Positions 56,371 through 64,000 of a stretch of 64,000 nt of DNA are shown piece after piece (position 1 is the first letter of the stretch; each line of letters starts with the position of its first letter). Location of the stretch: NCBI RefSeq assembly GCF_022095675.1, contig NZ_JAHYSG010000041.1, positions 1-64,000 of the forward strand, given 5' to 3'. The translations under genes and the position numbers were made by a program. The notes beneath the pieces were generated by a model that ran no database searches, was not told where the DNA came from, and saw nothing but the letters and a program-made list of their open reading frames with translations. Source of the stretch: Dactylosporangium sp. AC04546. Lineage in GTDB: Bacteria; Actinomycetota; Actinomycetes; Mycobacteriales; Micromonosporaceae.

Positions 56371-58812
56371 CGCGAACGACGCCACCTCGGCGGCGCTCAG
56401 GGCCCGGCTGTAGAGCCGGGCGCTGTCGATCGCGCCGTCGAGGTACGGGTCGGCGTACTGTGACCGGCCGAACCAGTTCTGCGTGGTGGCGCCCAGGTTG
56501 GACGGGCTGAGCGTGAGGCCGGTGTTGCGGGCGACCTCCGCCCCGTTGACGTACAGGATGCCGAGGTTGCCGCTGCGGGTGACCGCGACGTGCGTCCACG
56601 CCCCCGCCGGCAGCGCCGCCGGCGCCTCGATGCGCTGCTCGCCGCCCGAGCCGGACGACGTGATGGCGAAGCGGGCCGTGCCCGTGCTGGAGCGCGGGGT
56701 GAGGAACATGTTGACGCCGCTGCCCGAGCCGAAGTCGAAGACCCGCGACCAGGTGGTGAGCGTGTCGATGCGCACCCACAGCGCGATCGAGAAGTTGGTC
56801 GCGCCGTTGAGGATGCCGGTGGGCAGCGCGACGTAGCCGTTCGTGCCGTTGAGGTTCACCGCGTCGCCGGTGCGCCCGGCGACGAACGACGTGTTGACGC
56901 CCGTCGCCGTCCTGCCGTTGCCGGTGGCGTCGGTGTACGCGCTGTCGAACTGGTAGTGGGCGACGAACTGCGGCAGCGGCTGGGTCGTCGTCACCGACCA
57001 GTAGACCGAGTACCGCTGGCCGTGCACCTTGTAGAACGGCGCGAGCGTGACCCCGCCCGCGGTGTACTGCAGCGGCGTCGACGTCGCGGTGAGCGACGAC
57101 GGGTTCAGCGACGGCAGCGCCGAGAGGTTCTGGGTCCCGTACAGCCCCGCCAGGACGATCGGGCCGACCTTCACCGCCTGCACTGTGCTGTTGTCGTTCG
57201 TCGACTCGCGGGTCAGCGCCATCGGCAGGGTCACCTCGACGACGTCGCCCGACGCCCAGGTGCGGTTGAGCGTGGCGTAGGCGCCGGGCGCCGGGGCGGC
57301 CTGCGCGGCGCCGTTCACGGTGATCGCCGCGCCGTTCGCCCACGCCGGGATCCGGATGCGCATGGTGAACGCGCCGGAGCCGGTGACGGTGAGCCGGGTC
57401 GAGCCGGCCTCGGGGAAGCTCGTCTCCTGCCGGACCGTGACGGCGCGGGCCGACCAGGTGAGCACCGACGGGATGAACAGGTTGACGTACAGGGTGCTCG
57501 CGTTGTCGTGGAGGTAGATGGTGTCGCCGTACTTCGTGTTGCTCTCCATGCCGGTGCCGTGGCAGCAGACGAAGCTGTTGTAGTCGTTGCTGTACGTCTT
57601 GATGCCGCCCGCCCGCAGCGGCACGTAGTAGCACTGGAAGCCGTGCGACGAGTTCGGGTCCTGCGAGGCGAGGATGTGGTTGTACAGCGCCTTCTCGTAG
57701 TAGTCCATGTAGTCGGCGCGCGCCGGGTTGGTCATGAACAGCAGCCGGGTGAGCTTGAGCATGTTGTAGGAGTTGCAGCACTCGGCGGTGGTGTCGGACA
57801 GCTCGCTCGCGATGCGGTCCGGCGCCTTGAAGTACTCGCCGTTGGAGTTGCCGCCGATCGCGTACGTGTGGTGCCCGACGACGATGTCCCAGAAGTTCAC
57901 CGCGATGTCCCGGTACCGCGTGGTGCCGGTCGCGTGGTACTCCCGGATCGCCCCCACGACCTTCGGGATCTGGGTGTTGGCGTGGTAGTTGTTCAGCGCG
58001 TCGGTGTTGGACGCGAGCGGGTCGAAGATCTCGGCGTGGTCGAACTGCTGCGCGGCGGCCAGGTGCGCGGCCGTGCCGGTCAGCTGGTACAGATTCGTCA
58101 GCACCTCGTTCATGCCGCCGAACTCGGTGTCGAGCATGTTCTGGCGCTGGGTCTGGGTCAGCCGGTCGTTGCGGAACTTCACCCACGACGCCATGCCGGT
58201 GAGCACGGTGAGCGCCTGCGCGTTGCCGGCCAGCAGGTGCATGTCGAGCAGCCCGGCCATGATCTTGTGCAGGGTGTAGTACGGCGCCCACACCGACTGC
58301 CGCGCCTCGACCCGGTCGATGAAGCTCTCCGGGAAGGCGCTGAGGTAGCCGGTGTTGAAGCCCGCGGCGGCGGCCCGGGCCTGGCACTGGGCGAGGACGG
58401 TGACGAGCGCGTCGCCCTTGGTCTTGAACGCGGTGTTGCCGGTGCTCGCGTAGGCCTGGGCGAGGGCGGAGAGCAGGTGGCCCATCGAGTGCCCGCGCAG
58501 CTCGGTGGTCGGCGACTCCCAGCCGCCGCACGCGGTGGCCGACGACGACAGCCCGACGTTGAGCCGGAACGTGTGCAGCATCCGGTCGTTGTCGAGGAAC
58601 AGCAGGTAGGACTGGGTGCGGGCGGTGTTCGCGGTGAACGGGCTGCTCAGCAGCGAGACGGCGGAGAGCGGGAAGGCGTAGAGCGAGACGCCGGTGTCGG
58701 GCCGGGCGGCGGTGGCGGCCGCTGTGGTTCCCAGCTCGACGAGCGTCGTGGCTCCCACGGCGGCGGCGGTGCCGGCCGCGCTCCTGAGGAGCGTTCGACG
58801 CGAGACTGGCAT
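56356..58812 (-). CDS. GH127 beta-L-arabinofuranosidase with LamG domain
   Basis: An 818-aa secreted enzyme. A twin-arginine signal (SRRTLLRSAAGTAAAVGA) precedes a GH127 (DUF1680) domain of about 600 residues. The acid/base residue is probably Glu326 in GNSNGEYF. The zinc-linked cysteines are Cys345-Cys346 (AECCNSYNM) and Cys416-Cys417 (FVCCHGTGMESN), where one of the second pair is the nucleophile. A C-terminal LamG/concanavalin-like domain (about residues 655-818, with FSIALWVRIDTLTTWSRVFD) adds sugar binding. It releases L-arabinofuranose from plant or bacterial glycans. It is separated from the permease genes by a hairpin. Confidence 0.93.
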   Translation of the reverse strand: MPVSRRTLLRSAAGTAAAVGATTLVELGTTAAATAARPDTGVSLYAFPLSAVSLLSSPFTANTARTQSYLLFLDNDRMLHTFRLNVGLSSSATACGGWESPTTELRGHSMGHLLSALAQAYASTGNTAFKTKGDALVTVLAQCQARAAAAGFNTGYLSAFPESFIDRVEARQSVWAPYYTLHKIMAGLLDMHLLAGNAQALTVLTGMASWVKFRNDRLTQTQRQNMLDTEFGGMNEVLTNLYQLTGTAAHLAAAQQFDHAEIFDPLASNTDALNNYHANTQIPKVVGAIREYHATGTTRYRDIAVNFWDIVVGHHTYAIGGNSNGEYFKAPDRIASELSDTTAECCNSYNMLKLTRLLFMTNPARADYMDYYEKALYNHILASQDPNSSHGFQCYYVPLRAGGIKTYSNDYNSFVCCHGTGMESNTKYGDTIYLHDNASTLYVNLFIPSVLTWSARAVTVRQETSFPEAGSTRLTVTGSGAFTMRIRIPAWANGAAITVNGAAQAAPAPGAYATLNRTWASGDVVEVTLPMALTRESTNDNSTVQAVKVGPIVLAGLYGTQNLSALPSLNPSSLTATSTPLQYTAGGVTLAPFYKVHGQRYSVYWSVTTTQPLPQFVAHYQFDSAYTDATGNGRTATGVNTSFVAGRTGDAVNLNGTNGYVALPTGILNGATNFSIALWVRIDTLTTWSRVFDFGSGSGVNMFLTPRSSTGTARFAITSSGSGGEQRIEAPAALPAGAWTHVAVTRSGNLGILYVNGAEVARNTGLTLSPSNLGATTQNWFGRSQYADPYLDGAIDSARLYSRALSAAEVASFASSGT

Positions 58813-58839
58813 GGTTCCTCCCTGGGCAAAGGGGTGTCC

Positions 58840-58867
58840 CCGGACCGCCCGTCCGTGGGCGGTCCGG
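58840..58867. terminator. Stem-loop between permease and GH127 genes
   Basis: Eleven-base arms CCGGACCGCCC and GGGCGGTCCGG flank a six-base loop, 23 bp past the malG-like stop. It likely lowers read-through into the GH127 gene, giving lower expression than the transporter, or acts as an attenuator. Confidence 0.75.
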
Positions 58868-58890
58868 TCCGTGCCGTGTGAAGGTGTGCG

Positions 58891-59670
58891 TTATCCGCGC
58901 AGTGCGCCCGACATGAAGCCGCGGACGTAGCTGCGCTGCAGGAACAGGAACAGCAGCAGGCAGGGCACCGCCATGAAGGTCACGCCGGCCTCCAGCGCGG
59001 CGTAGTCGATGGCGCCGAACGAGGCGGTGCGCATGTTCACCACGGCGAGCATCATGGTGAACTTGTCGGTCGAGTTGAGCAGGATGAGCGGGGCGAAGAA
59101 CTCGCTCCACGAGGTCAGGAACGCGAACAGGCCGACCGTGACCAGCCCCGGGCGCACGGCGTGCAGCATCACCCGGGTCAGGATGCCGAAGCTGGAGCAG
59201 CCGTCGATGAGCGCCTGCTCCTCCAGCTCCTTCGGGATCGCCTCGAAGGAGTTGCGCATCATGAAGATGGAGAACGGCAGCTGGAACATGATGAGCACCG
59301 CACTGAGCCCGACGAGGGAGTCCTCGAGGCCGATCCAGCCCAGCAGTACGTACAGCGCGATGAGGATCGTCGCGTAGGGCACCATGAGGATCGCCAGGGT
59401 CAGCAGGAACAGGGCGTTCTTGCCGGGGAACTGGAAGCGGCCGAAGGCGTAGCCGCCCAGGGTGGCGATGACGAGCGTGCCGCCGACGGTGAGCACCGAG
59501 ACCGCGACGCTGTTGAACACGTGCTCGAAGCGGATGCCGTTGTCGGAGGTGAACAGCCGCGAGTAGTTCTCCAGGCCGAAGCCCGTGGGGGTGCGGAACG
59601 ACGCCCAGGCACTCCAGAGCAGCGGGAACAGGAACAGGATCGCGAGGGCCGCCGCGGTGAGCTTCTTCAT
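58891..59670 (-). CDS. ABC sugar permease, MalG-type
   Basis: A 259-aa inner-membrane permease with six hydrophobic segments. The cytoplasmic EAA loop is ELEEQALIDGCSSFGILTRV (positions about 156-175), which contacts the ATPase. It is the second of two permeases for the sugar binding protein. It starts at ATG 59670, one base after the first permease stop, so translation is coupled. No ATPase gene is local; as usual in actinomycetes, a shared MsiK-type ATPase elsewhere probably powers it. Confidence 0.93.
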   Translation of the reverse strand: MKKLTAAALAILFLFPLLWSAWASFRTPTGFGLENYSRLFTSDNGIRFEHVFNSVAVSVLTVGGTLVIATLGGYAFGRFQFPGKNALFLLTLAILMVPYATILIALYVLLGWIGLEDSLVGLSAVLIMFQLPFSIFMMRNSFEAIPKELEEQALIDGCSSFGILTRVMLHAVRPGLVTVGLFAFLTSWSEFFAPLILLNSTDKFTMMLAVVNMRTASFGAIDYAALEAGVTFMAVPCLLLFLFLQRSYVRGFMSGALRG

Positions 59671-59671
59671 G

Positions 59672-60598
59672 TCAGCCCTTCCTGCGGAGCATGCCGAGCT
59701 GCACCACGTTGAAGACGATGAGGACGCCGAGGAGTACCACGGAGATCGCCGCGGCCGAGCCGAGGTCGAGCTCGATGAATGCCTCGCGATAGATGACCAT
59801 GACGAGCGAGGTGGTGCTGTTGTCCGGGCCGCCGCGGGTGAGGATCCAGAACTGGTCGAAGGCGAGCAGCGAGCCGGTGACCATGAGCGTGAGGACCAGG
59901 GCGATGGTGGTACGCATGAGCGGTACCGTGATCCGGCGGAAGATCTGCCAGGACGTGGCCCCGTCCAGGCGGGCCGCCTCGTAGACGTCGACCGGGATCG
60001 CCTGCAGGCCCGTCAGGAGGATCAGCATGTTGAAGCCGGCGAAGCGCCACAGAACCAGACCCACGGCCGAGCCGAGCGCGGTGTCGGGGCTGCCGCTCGT
60101 CCACGACACGTAGCCGTCGAGCAGGCCCACCGCCTCGAGGATCCGGTTCACCGGGCCGATCTCGTCGCTGAGCATGCCCAGGAACAGCAGCGAGGCGCTC
60201 GCGAAGCCGACCGCGGCCGGCAGGAAGAACGCGGTGCGCAGCAGGCCCACGCCGCGCGAGCGGTGCTGCACGATGAGCGCGAGGCCGAATGAGAGCGCGA
60301 ACAACAGGACCGTGACGACGACGGTGTACTTCAGGGTGAACCACGCGGCCGTCCCGAGCAGCTTGTCGTCGGAGAGGGCGGCGTAGTTCTCCGGCGCGTT
60401 CAGCTCGGGCGGGCCGAGCAGCGGCCAGTGGTGCAGCGACATCCAGGCCACGAGGCCCAGCGGGACGACGAAGAACATGCCGACCACGAACGCCGTCGGC
60501 GCGGCGTAGAGGGCACCGATCCACCGTCTCCTGTCGCGGCGTCTCCGGGCGGGTGCCGCCGGCAGGACGGGCGGCTTGGCGGGGGCCAGCAAGGTCAT
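59672..60598 (-). CDS. ABC sugar permease, MalF-type
   Basis: A 308-aa permease starting at ATG 60598. After a Pro/Arg-rich cytoplasmic N-terminus (KPPVLPAAPARRRRDRRRWI) it has about six transmembrane segments. The EAA loop is DVYEAARLDGATSWQIFRRI. It is the first permease of the sugar ABC transporter and precedes the second by one base. The gap between it and the binding-protein gene (222 bp) holds only a hairpin and G/C-rich filler. Confidence 0.93.
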   Translation of the reverse strand: MTLLAPAKPPVLPAAPARRRRDRRRWIGALYAAPTAFVVGMFFVVPLGLVAWMSLHHWPLLGPPELNAPENYAALSDDKLLGTAAWFTLKYTVVVTVLLFALSFGLALIVQHRSRGVGLLRTAFFLPAAVGFASASLLFLGMLSDEIGPVNRILEAVGLLDGYVSWTSGSPDTALGSAVGLVLWRFAGFNMLILLTGLQAIPVDVYEAARLDGATSWQIFRRITVPLMRTTIALVLTLMVTGSLLAFDQFWILTRGGPDNSTTSLVMVIYREAFIELDLGSAAAISVVLLGVLIVFNVVQLGMLRRKG

Positions 60599-60781
60599 CT
60601 TCGCTCCGGTCGGGGGCTCGCTCCCTGGGGCGGGGGCGCGGGTGCTCCGGGTTGGGTGCCCGCCCCGGCGAGCGGGCGGGCGCTTCGGTCGGGCCGCCCC
60701 TCACGGGTGGCGGACGGTGGCGGGCGTTCCGGTTCGGGCCCTGCCGCCTCGCGGAGGCGGGCGGTGCGGGTCGTGGGGCCG

Positions 60782-60810
60782 GGCCCGCCCCCACGGTCGG
60801 AGGGCGGGCC
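60782..60810. terminator. Stem-loop after the binding-protein gene
   Basis: Arms GGCCCGCCC (60782-60790) and GGGCGGGCC (60802-60810) lie 11 bp beyond the binding-protein stop. Such a hairpin commonly stabilises the binding-protein mRNA and reduces permease expression, matching the usual excess of binding protein over permease. Confidence 0.7.
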
Positions 60811-60820
60811 GGGCCGTCGG

Positions 60821-62083
60821 CTACTTCTTCAGGGAGGCTGTCAGCGCCGTGGCGCCGTCGTCCAGGGACTTCTTGGCGTCGCCGAACAGGGCGCCGCGGA
60901 ACGCGGTGACCCAGGGGCTCTGCGGGTCGTTGTAGGTGGCGTTGAAGTTCTTGGCGTAGGGGGTCTTGCCCTTGCCCATCAGGCTGTTGATCTTCACCAC
61001 GCGCGGGTCGGACGAGGAGTACTTGTTCTCGGCCAGGTCGGTGCGCACCGGCACGCCCTTGCCCTTGGCCACGACCTCGACCTGGGCCTCGTCGCCGAGG
61101 GTCCAGGCCAGGAAGTCCCAGGCCTCGGCCGAGTGCTTGCTGGTCGCGCCGATGCCGATCGAGTCGCCGCCGACGAACGTGGACTCGCCGCCGGTCATGC
61201 CGCTGATCGGGGCCACGCCGAGCTTGAAGGTGGCCTTCTCCTCGATCAGGCCGAGCCACGCCGACGGCGCCGGCGCGATACCGATCTTGCCGCTCTGCAG
61301 CGCGCCGAGCCAGGTCGGGCCCGCCTCGTCCTTCGACGCCGGGGCCGCGACGCCCTCCTCGTAGAGCTTGCGGTACAGCGCGAAGACGTCCGACATCTCC
61401 TTGCCGTTGATCTTGCTCTCGGTGCCGTCCTCGTTCATGACGTCACCGCCGGCCGCCCACACCGAGGGCCACAGCGTGAAGACGTTGCAGCCGCCGCAGT
61501 TGCCGCCGAAGTACGTGCCGTTGATGTCGCCGCCGAGCTTGTCGACCGCGCGGGCCGCTTCGGCGAACTCGGTCAGGTTGGCCGGCGCCTTCTCCGGGTC
61601 GAGGCCGGCCTGCTTGAACAGGTCCTTGTTGTACAGCATGACCGACATGTCGATGGTGTGCGGCACCGCGTAGTTCTTGCCCTTCCAGGTGCCGTTGCGG
61701 ACGTGGGCCGGGGCGACCTTGTCCTTGACGGCGAGGGCGTTGAACTTGTCGGTGATGTCCAGCCAGAGGCCCTGCGACGCGTACTGGGGCGCGAACACGA
61801 CGTCGGAGGCGAACAGGTCGGGCAGCGCCTTGGCGCCGGCGGCGGAGGCGAGCTTGGCCGGGTACTCCTCGTTGGGGTACGCCGTGACCTCCACCTTGTT
61901 CTTGTGCGTGGCGTTGTAGGCAGCGGCGTACGCCTTCGAGATGGACTCGGTGGCGGCCCGCGTCCAGAGCGTGATGGTGGCGCCACTGTCCGGTGAAGCG
62001 GACGTCGAGGGGGTGTCTTCGCCGCAGGCGGCTGCGCTCACGACGAGTAAGGCAGCAACGGTGCTACCGATCCAGCGTTTCAA
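60821..62083 (-). CDS. ABC sugar-binding lipoprotein
   Basis: A 420-aa extracellular sugar-binding lipoprotein. It starts with TTG 62083, supported by GGGAAGAG upstream and the start of the signal peptide KRWIGSTVAALLVVSAAAC, with lipobox Cys20. The mature protein shows the family segments ITLWTRAATESISKAYAAAY and FVGGDSIGIGATSKHSAEAW. It is a periplasmic-type receptor for a mono- or oligosaccharide, most likely arabinofuranosides given the flanking GH127 genes. Upstream is a LacI-type operator and the LacI gene. Confidence 0.93.
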   Translation of the reverse strand: MKRWIGSTVAALLVVSAAACGEDTPSTSASPDSGATITLWTRAATESISKAYAAAYNATHKNKVEVTAYPNEEYPAKLASAAGAKALPDLFASDVVFAPQYASQGLWLDITDKFNALAVKDKVAPAHVRNGTWKGKNYAVPHTIDMSVMLYNKDLFKQAGLDPEKAPANLTEFAEAARAVDKLGGDINGTYFGGNCGGCNVFTLWPSVWAAGGDVMNEDGTESKINGKEMSDVFALYRKLYEEGVAAPASKDEAGPTWLGALQSGKIGIAPAPSAWLGLIEEKATFKLGVAPISGMTGGESTFVGGDSIGIGATSKHSAEAWDFLAWTLGDEAQVEVVAKGKGVPVRTDLAENKYSSSDPRVVKINSLMGKGKTPYAKNFNATYNDPQSPWVTAFRGALFGDAKKSLDDGATALTASLKK

Positions 62084-62116
62084 GGTCTCTTCCCTTCCCA
62101 GATGACACACGATGCT

Positions 62117-62130
62117 TGTGAGCGTTCTCA
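62117..62130. promoter_or_regulatory. LacI-family operator
   Basis: TGTGAGCGTTCTCA fits the LacI-family consensus of an inverted repeat centred on CG (TGTGAGCGCTCACA type). It lies upstream of the binding-protein TTG start and overlaps the last codon of the LacI gene, a natural place to repress the downstream sugar operon. Confidence 0.75.
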
Positions 62131-63147
62131 TTGCGCAAGACCTTTGGTGCTGTGGCGCACGACGAGGCTGGGCGCCGACCGGTGGGTGCCGGCGCGGCGC
62201 ACGCCCGTCGAGATCTGGGTGACCAGCAGGTTCAGGCTGTCGCGGCCGAGCTCGGCGAAGTCCTGCCGGACGGTGGTGAGCGGCGGTTGCAGGTACGGCG
62301 CCTCGGGCACGTCGTCGAAGCCGACCACGCTGACGTCCCGCGGCACGATCCGGCCGGACTCGTGCAGCGCCCGCAGTACACCGATGGCCATCTGGTCGTT
62401 GCCGCAGAACACGGCGGTGACCGACGGGTCGGCGGCCAGCCGGAGGCCGGCGGCGTGCCCGGACTGCGCGCTCCAGTCGCCCGGCAGCGGCCGCGGCACG
62501 GGCCGGCCGGCGTCCTCCAGCGCCGCCCGCCAGCCCGCCTCGCGCTCCCGCGCCTCGGGCCAGTCGGCCGGGCCGGCGACGTGGTGGACGGTCGGGTGGC
62601 CGAGCTCGATCAGGTGCCGGGTGGCCAGGGCGGCGCCGGCGGCGTTGTCGACCGCGACCATTGGCACCTCCGGATGACTGTCGCCGTCGATGCCGACGGC
62701 GACGATGGGAACGTCGAGGGGGACCTGCCCGAGTGCCGTCCAGGCGGCCGCGACCGGCGCGAGCGTGACGATGCCCTCCACCGACTGCTCGCGCAGGCGG
62801 CGGATCGCCTCTCGTACCGATGCCACGTCCAGCTCCCGGGCGCTCGCGATGCTGACGAAGAAACCGGCCTCCCGGGCCGCCCGCTCGATGGCGTGCACCA
62901 TGAACGACGGCCCGAACAGGGTCGTGTCGAACGTGACCAGCCCGATCGTCTGGGACCGGTTGGTCGCCAGGGTCCTGGCGGCGGCGTTGGGCTGGTAGTC
63001 GAGCTGCCGCATCGCCGCCAGGACCCGTTCCCTGGTCTCGGACCGCACGTTGGGATGGTCGTTGACCACCCGCGACACGGTCTGGTGGGAGACCCCGGCG
63101 AGGTTGGCGACATCCCGCATCGCCGGCGGCCTCCGCACCCCTGTCAT
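62128..63147 (-). CDS. LacI-family transcriptional regulator
   Basis: A 339-aa LacI regulator. The N-terminal helix-turn-helix is MRDVANLAGVSHQTVSRVVN. The hinge helix carries PNAAARTLATNRS, followed by the periplasmic-binding-like core with IGLVTFDTTLFGPSF. It sits directly upstream of the binding-protein/permease/GH127 genes and opposite the operator at 62117, so it is very likely the local sugar-responsive repressor. The inducer is probably an arabinose-containing sugar. Confidence 0.95.
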   Translation of the reverse strand: MTGVRRPPAMRDVANLAGVSHQTVSRVVNDHPNVRSETRERVLAAMRQLDYQPNAAARTLATNRSQTIGLVTFDTTLFGPSFMVHAIERAAREAGFFVSIASARELDVASVREAIRRLREQSVEGIVTLAPVAAAWTALGQVPLDVPIVAVGIDGDSHPEVPMVAVDNAAGAALATRHLIELGHPTVHHVAGPADWPEAREREAGWRAALEDAGRPVPRPLPGDWSAQSGHAAGLRLAADPSVTAVFCGNDQMAIGVLRALHESGRIVPRDVSVVGFDDVPEAPYLQPPLTTVRQDFAELGRDSLNLLVTQISTGVRRAGTHRSAPSLVVRHSTKGLAQ

Positions 63148-63158
63148 TGACAGTCCTT

Positions 63159-63188
63159 TTCTTCTGAGCCGACTTCTTCTGAGCCGAC
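63159..63188. repeat. 15-bp direct repeat, two copies
   Basis: TTCTTCTGAGCCGAC occurs twice back to back (63159-63173 and 63174-63188), 12 bp upstream of the LacI start. The remainder of the 249-bp gap to the next gene (63148-63396) holds no gene I can support. The repeat may affect LacI expression or be a chance duplication. Confidence 0.8.
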
Positions 63189-63396
63189 GCCTTCGGCGCT
63201 TGGCCGAACTAGAAGACCTTCACTTCCTCGCCGGCGACGGACCCGCCGAACGTGGGTAACCGATGGTCTGGGCCGCGGACGCCGACGTGGCGGTCAGCGT
63301 CACGGGCGCGCGGGATCCGGTGAGGACGGTCGTCAACGCGAGTGCCGGTCTGGGTCTCCAGCGGGGGTGTGGCATCGCGTCACCTCCTAGTTCGGG

Positions 63397-64000
63397 TCAG
63401 GACGGGTTGGTGGGCAGCCAGATCCGCATCGTCGACGGGCCCCGGCGGGCCCAGCGGTGATAGGGAACGAGGGGGATCACGACGGGATCGGGCTGTTCGG
63501 CGGTCTGGGGTTCGCCACGGTACGGCCAGCCGCCGTCGACGGGCAGGATCCGGCGGCCCTTCACCGCCGTGGCCTCAGGTGCGACGGACGTGTCGACGCG
63601 CAGCTCGTCGAGGGTGACGCCGTCCTCCTGGTCGACGGACTCGGCGCACATGACGACCGGCCCGACCTCGACGGCGGCGCACCCGCGCAGCGCGTCCGCG
63701 CGCGGGTCGGGAAACGTCCAGCGCGGACGCATGTTCAGCTCCAGGCGGATCTGCTGGTTCGGTTCGGTCACCTGGTACTGCCGGGTGCCCCCGCCGGCCC
63801 ACTGCGGCACGCGCAGCGTGAGCGTCCGGGGCTCCGGCGGGGCCTCGACGACGGTGACGGTGACGGCGCCGTCGTCCGGGTAGCCGGTGGCGACGTCGAG
63901 CACCATGCCGCCGGCCTCGACCCGCATCGGCGCGTACTGGTGCAGCTGCACCCCGCCGTCGTCCTCGGTGACCAGGTAGGTGCCGAGCGAGGCGACGAGC
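63397..64000 (-). CDS. GH127-family protein, C-terminal part, runs off right edge
   Basis: Only the last ~200 codons are in the window. The frame stays open to the right edge (reading LVASLGTYLVTEDDGGVQLHQY, with the 5' end beyond 64000). APMRVEAGGMVLDVATGYPD, RTLTLRVPQWAGG and CAAVEVGPVVMCAE match the C-terminal beta-domain of GH127 beta-L-arabinofuranosidases. It is a second GH127 in the same locus, and reads toward the LacI gene. It may be the first gene of the arabinoside operon or a separate unit. The missing catalytic half prevents any check of its active site. Confidence 0.8.
   Translation of the reverse strand, partial: LVASLGTYLVTEDDGGVQLHQYAPMRVEAGGMVLDVATGYPDDGAVTVTVVEAPPEPRTLTLRVPQWAGGGTRQYQVTEPNQQIRLELNMRPRWTFPDPRADALRGCAAVEVGPVVMCAESVDQEDGVTLDELRVDTSVAPEATAVKGRRILPVDGGWPYRGEPQTAEQPDPVVIPLVPYHRWARRGPSTMRIWLPTNPS

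Noticed and set aside
1..64000. CRISPR arrays, tRNA, rRNA, IS elements and prophage
   Set aside because: No regularly spaced direct repeats with unique spacers, no tRNA- or rRNA-like sequence, no transposase motifs (DDE), integrase or phage structural genes were seen by eye.

Overview
The window is very GC-rich (low 70s percent by eye) and gene-dense. It uses frequent GTG and some TTG starts, start/stop overlaps (ATGA, GTGA) and almost only G or C at third codon positions. Its families are AfsR/SARP-type regulators, ArsR-like regulators of the DUF5937 type, CBM2-carrying AA10 enzymes, PhoX and many GNAT proteins. Together these suggest a soil actinomycete, most likely Micromonosporaceae (Actinoplanes/Dactylosporangium/Micromonospora-like). 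That placement is inference. I see no rRNA, tRNA, CRISPR array, insertion sequence, plasmid or phage gene. The region looks chromosomal and accessory, with many small regulator/target units.

Layout. 1-8.2 kb: a 43-bp tandem repeat at the left edge, an unrecognised 476-aa gene, an aldo/keto reductase with a divergent TetR regulator, two STAS proteins, a response regulator/histidine kinase/GerMN-lipoprotein operon, and a lone receiver protein. 8.1-17.3 kb: a MarR remnant, CorA, a urease-accessory-like (UreE) gene without urease genes, a BenE-type transporter with a divergent XRE-cupin regulator, a metallophosphatase, a 922-aa AfsR-like regulator, and a 51-codon peptide gene coupled by overlap to a JmjC/cupin_8 oxygenase. 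17.2-25.6 kb: an MFS exporter with a divergent ArsR-like regulator, a P450/ketopantoate-reductase-like pair, an AsnC regulator and an SMP-30 protein. 25.6-29.2 kb: a three-gene molybdenum aldehyde oxidoreductase of the PaoABC type. 29-32 kb: a PLP enzyme, a GNAT and an AbiEii-like nucleotidyltransferase.

32-37 kb holds two large secreted proteins (sorbosone-dehydrogenase-like and ThuA-like) that carry nearly identical CBM6 and discoidin tails. 37.7-44.7 kb holds a quinone oxidoreductase, a RibD-type reductase with a divergent TetR, PhoX behind a Pho-box-like repeat, and a small gene encoding six copies of a roughly 21-residue HPLLLA repeat with a companion gene. 44.7-48.7 kb: a three-module lytic polysaccharide monooxygenase, a flavin monooxygenase and a DUF998 membrane protein. 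48.8-56.4 kb: a Ser/Thr kinase overlapped by a methyltransferase, an internally deleted OtrA/TetM-type ribosome-protection GTPase, two GNAT/XRE genes, an OhrR-type regulator with a clear operator, a pentapeptide-repeat membrane protein and PPK2. 56.4-64 kb: an arabinoside-utilisation locus (GH127, two permeases, binding protein, LacI regulator, and a second GH127 running off the right edge).

How the parts work together. The sugar locus probably imports and cleaves L-arabinofuranosides under LacI control. The cellulose-active LPMO and the lectin-like secreted enzymes fit a plant-biomass lifestyle. PhoX and PPK2 belong to phosphate metabolism. Many regulator genes sit beside perfect inverted repeats that I could locate. 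The most unusual items are the HPLLLA repeat protein pair, the peptide/JmjC pair, paired palindromes repeated in two convergent intergenic gaps, and the in-frame gutted GTPase.
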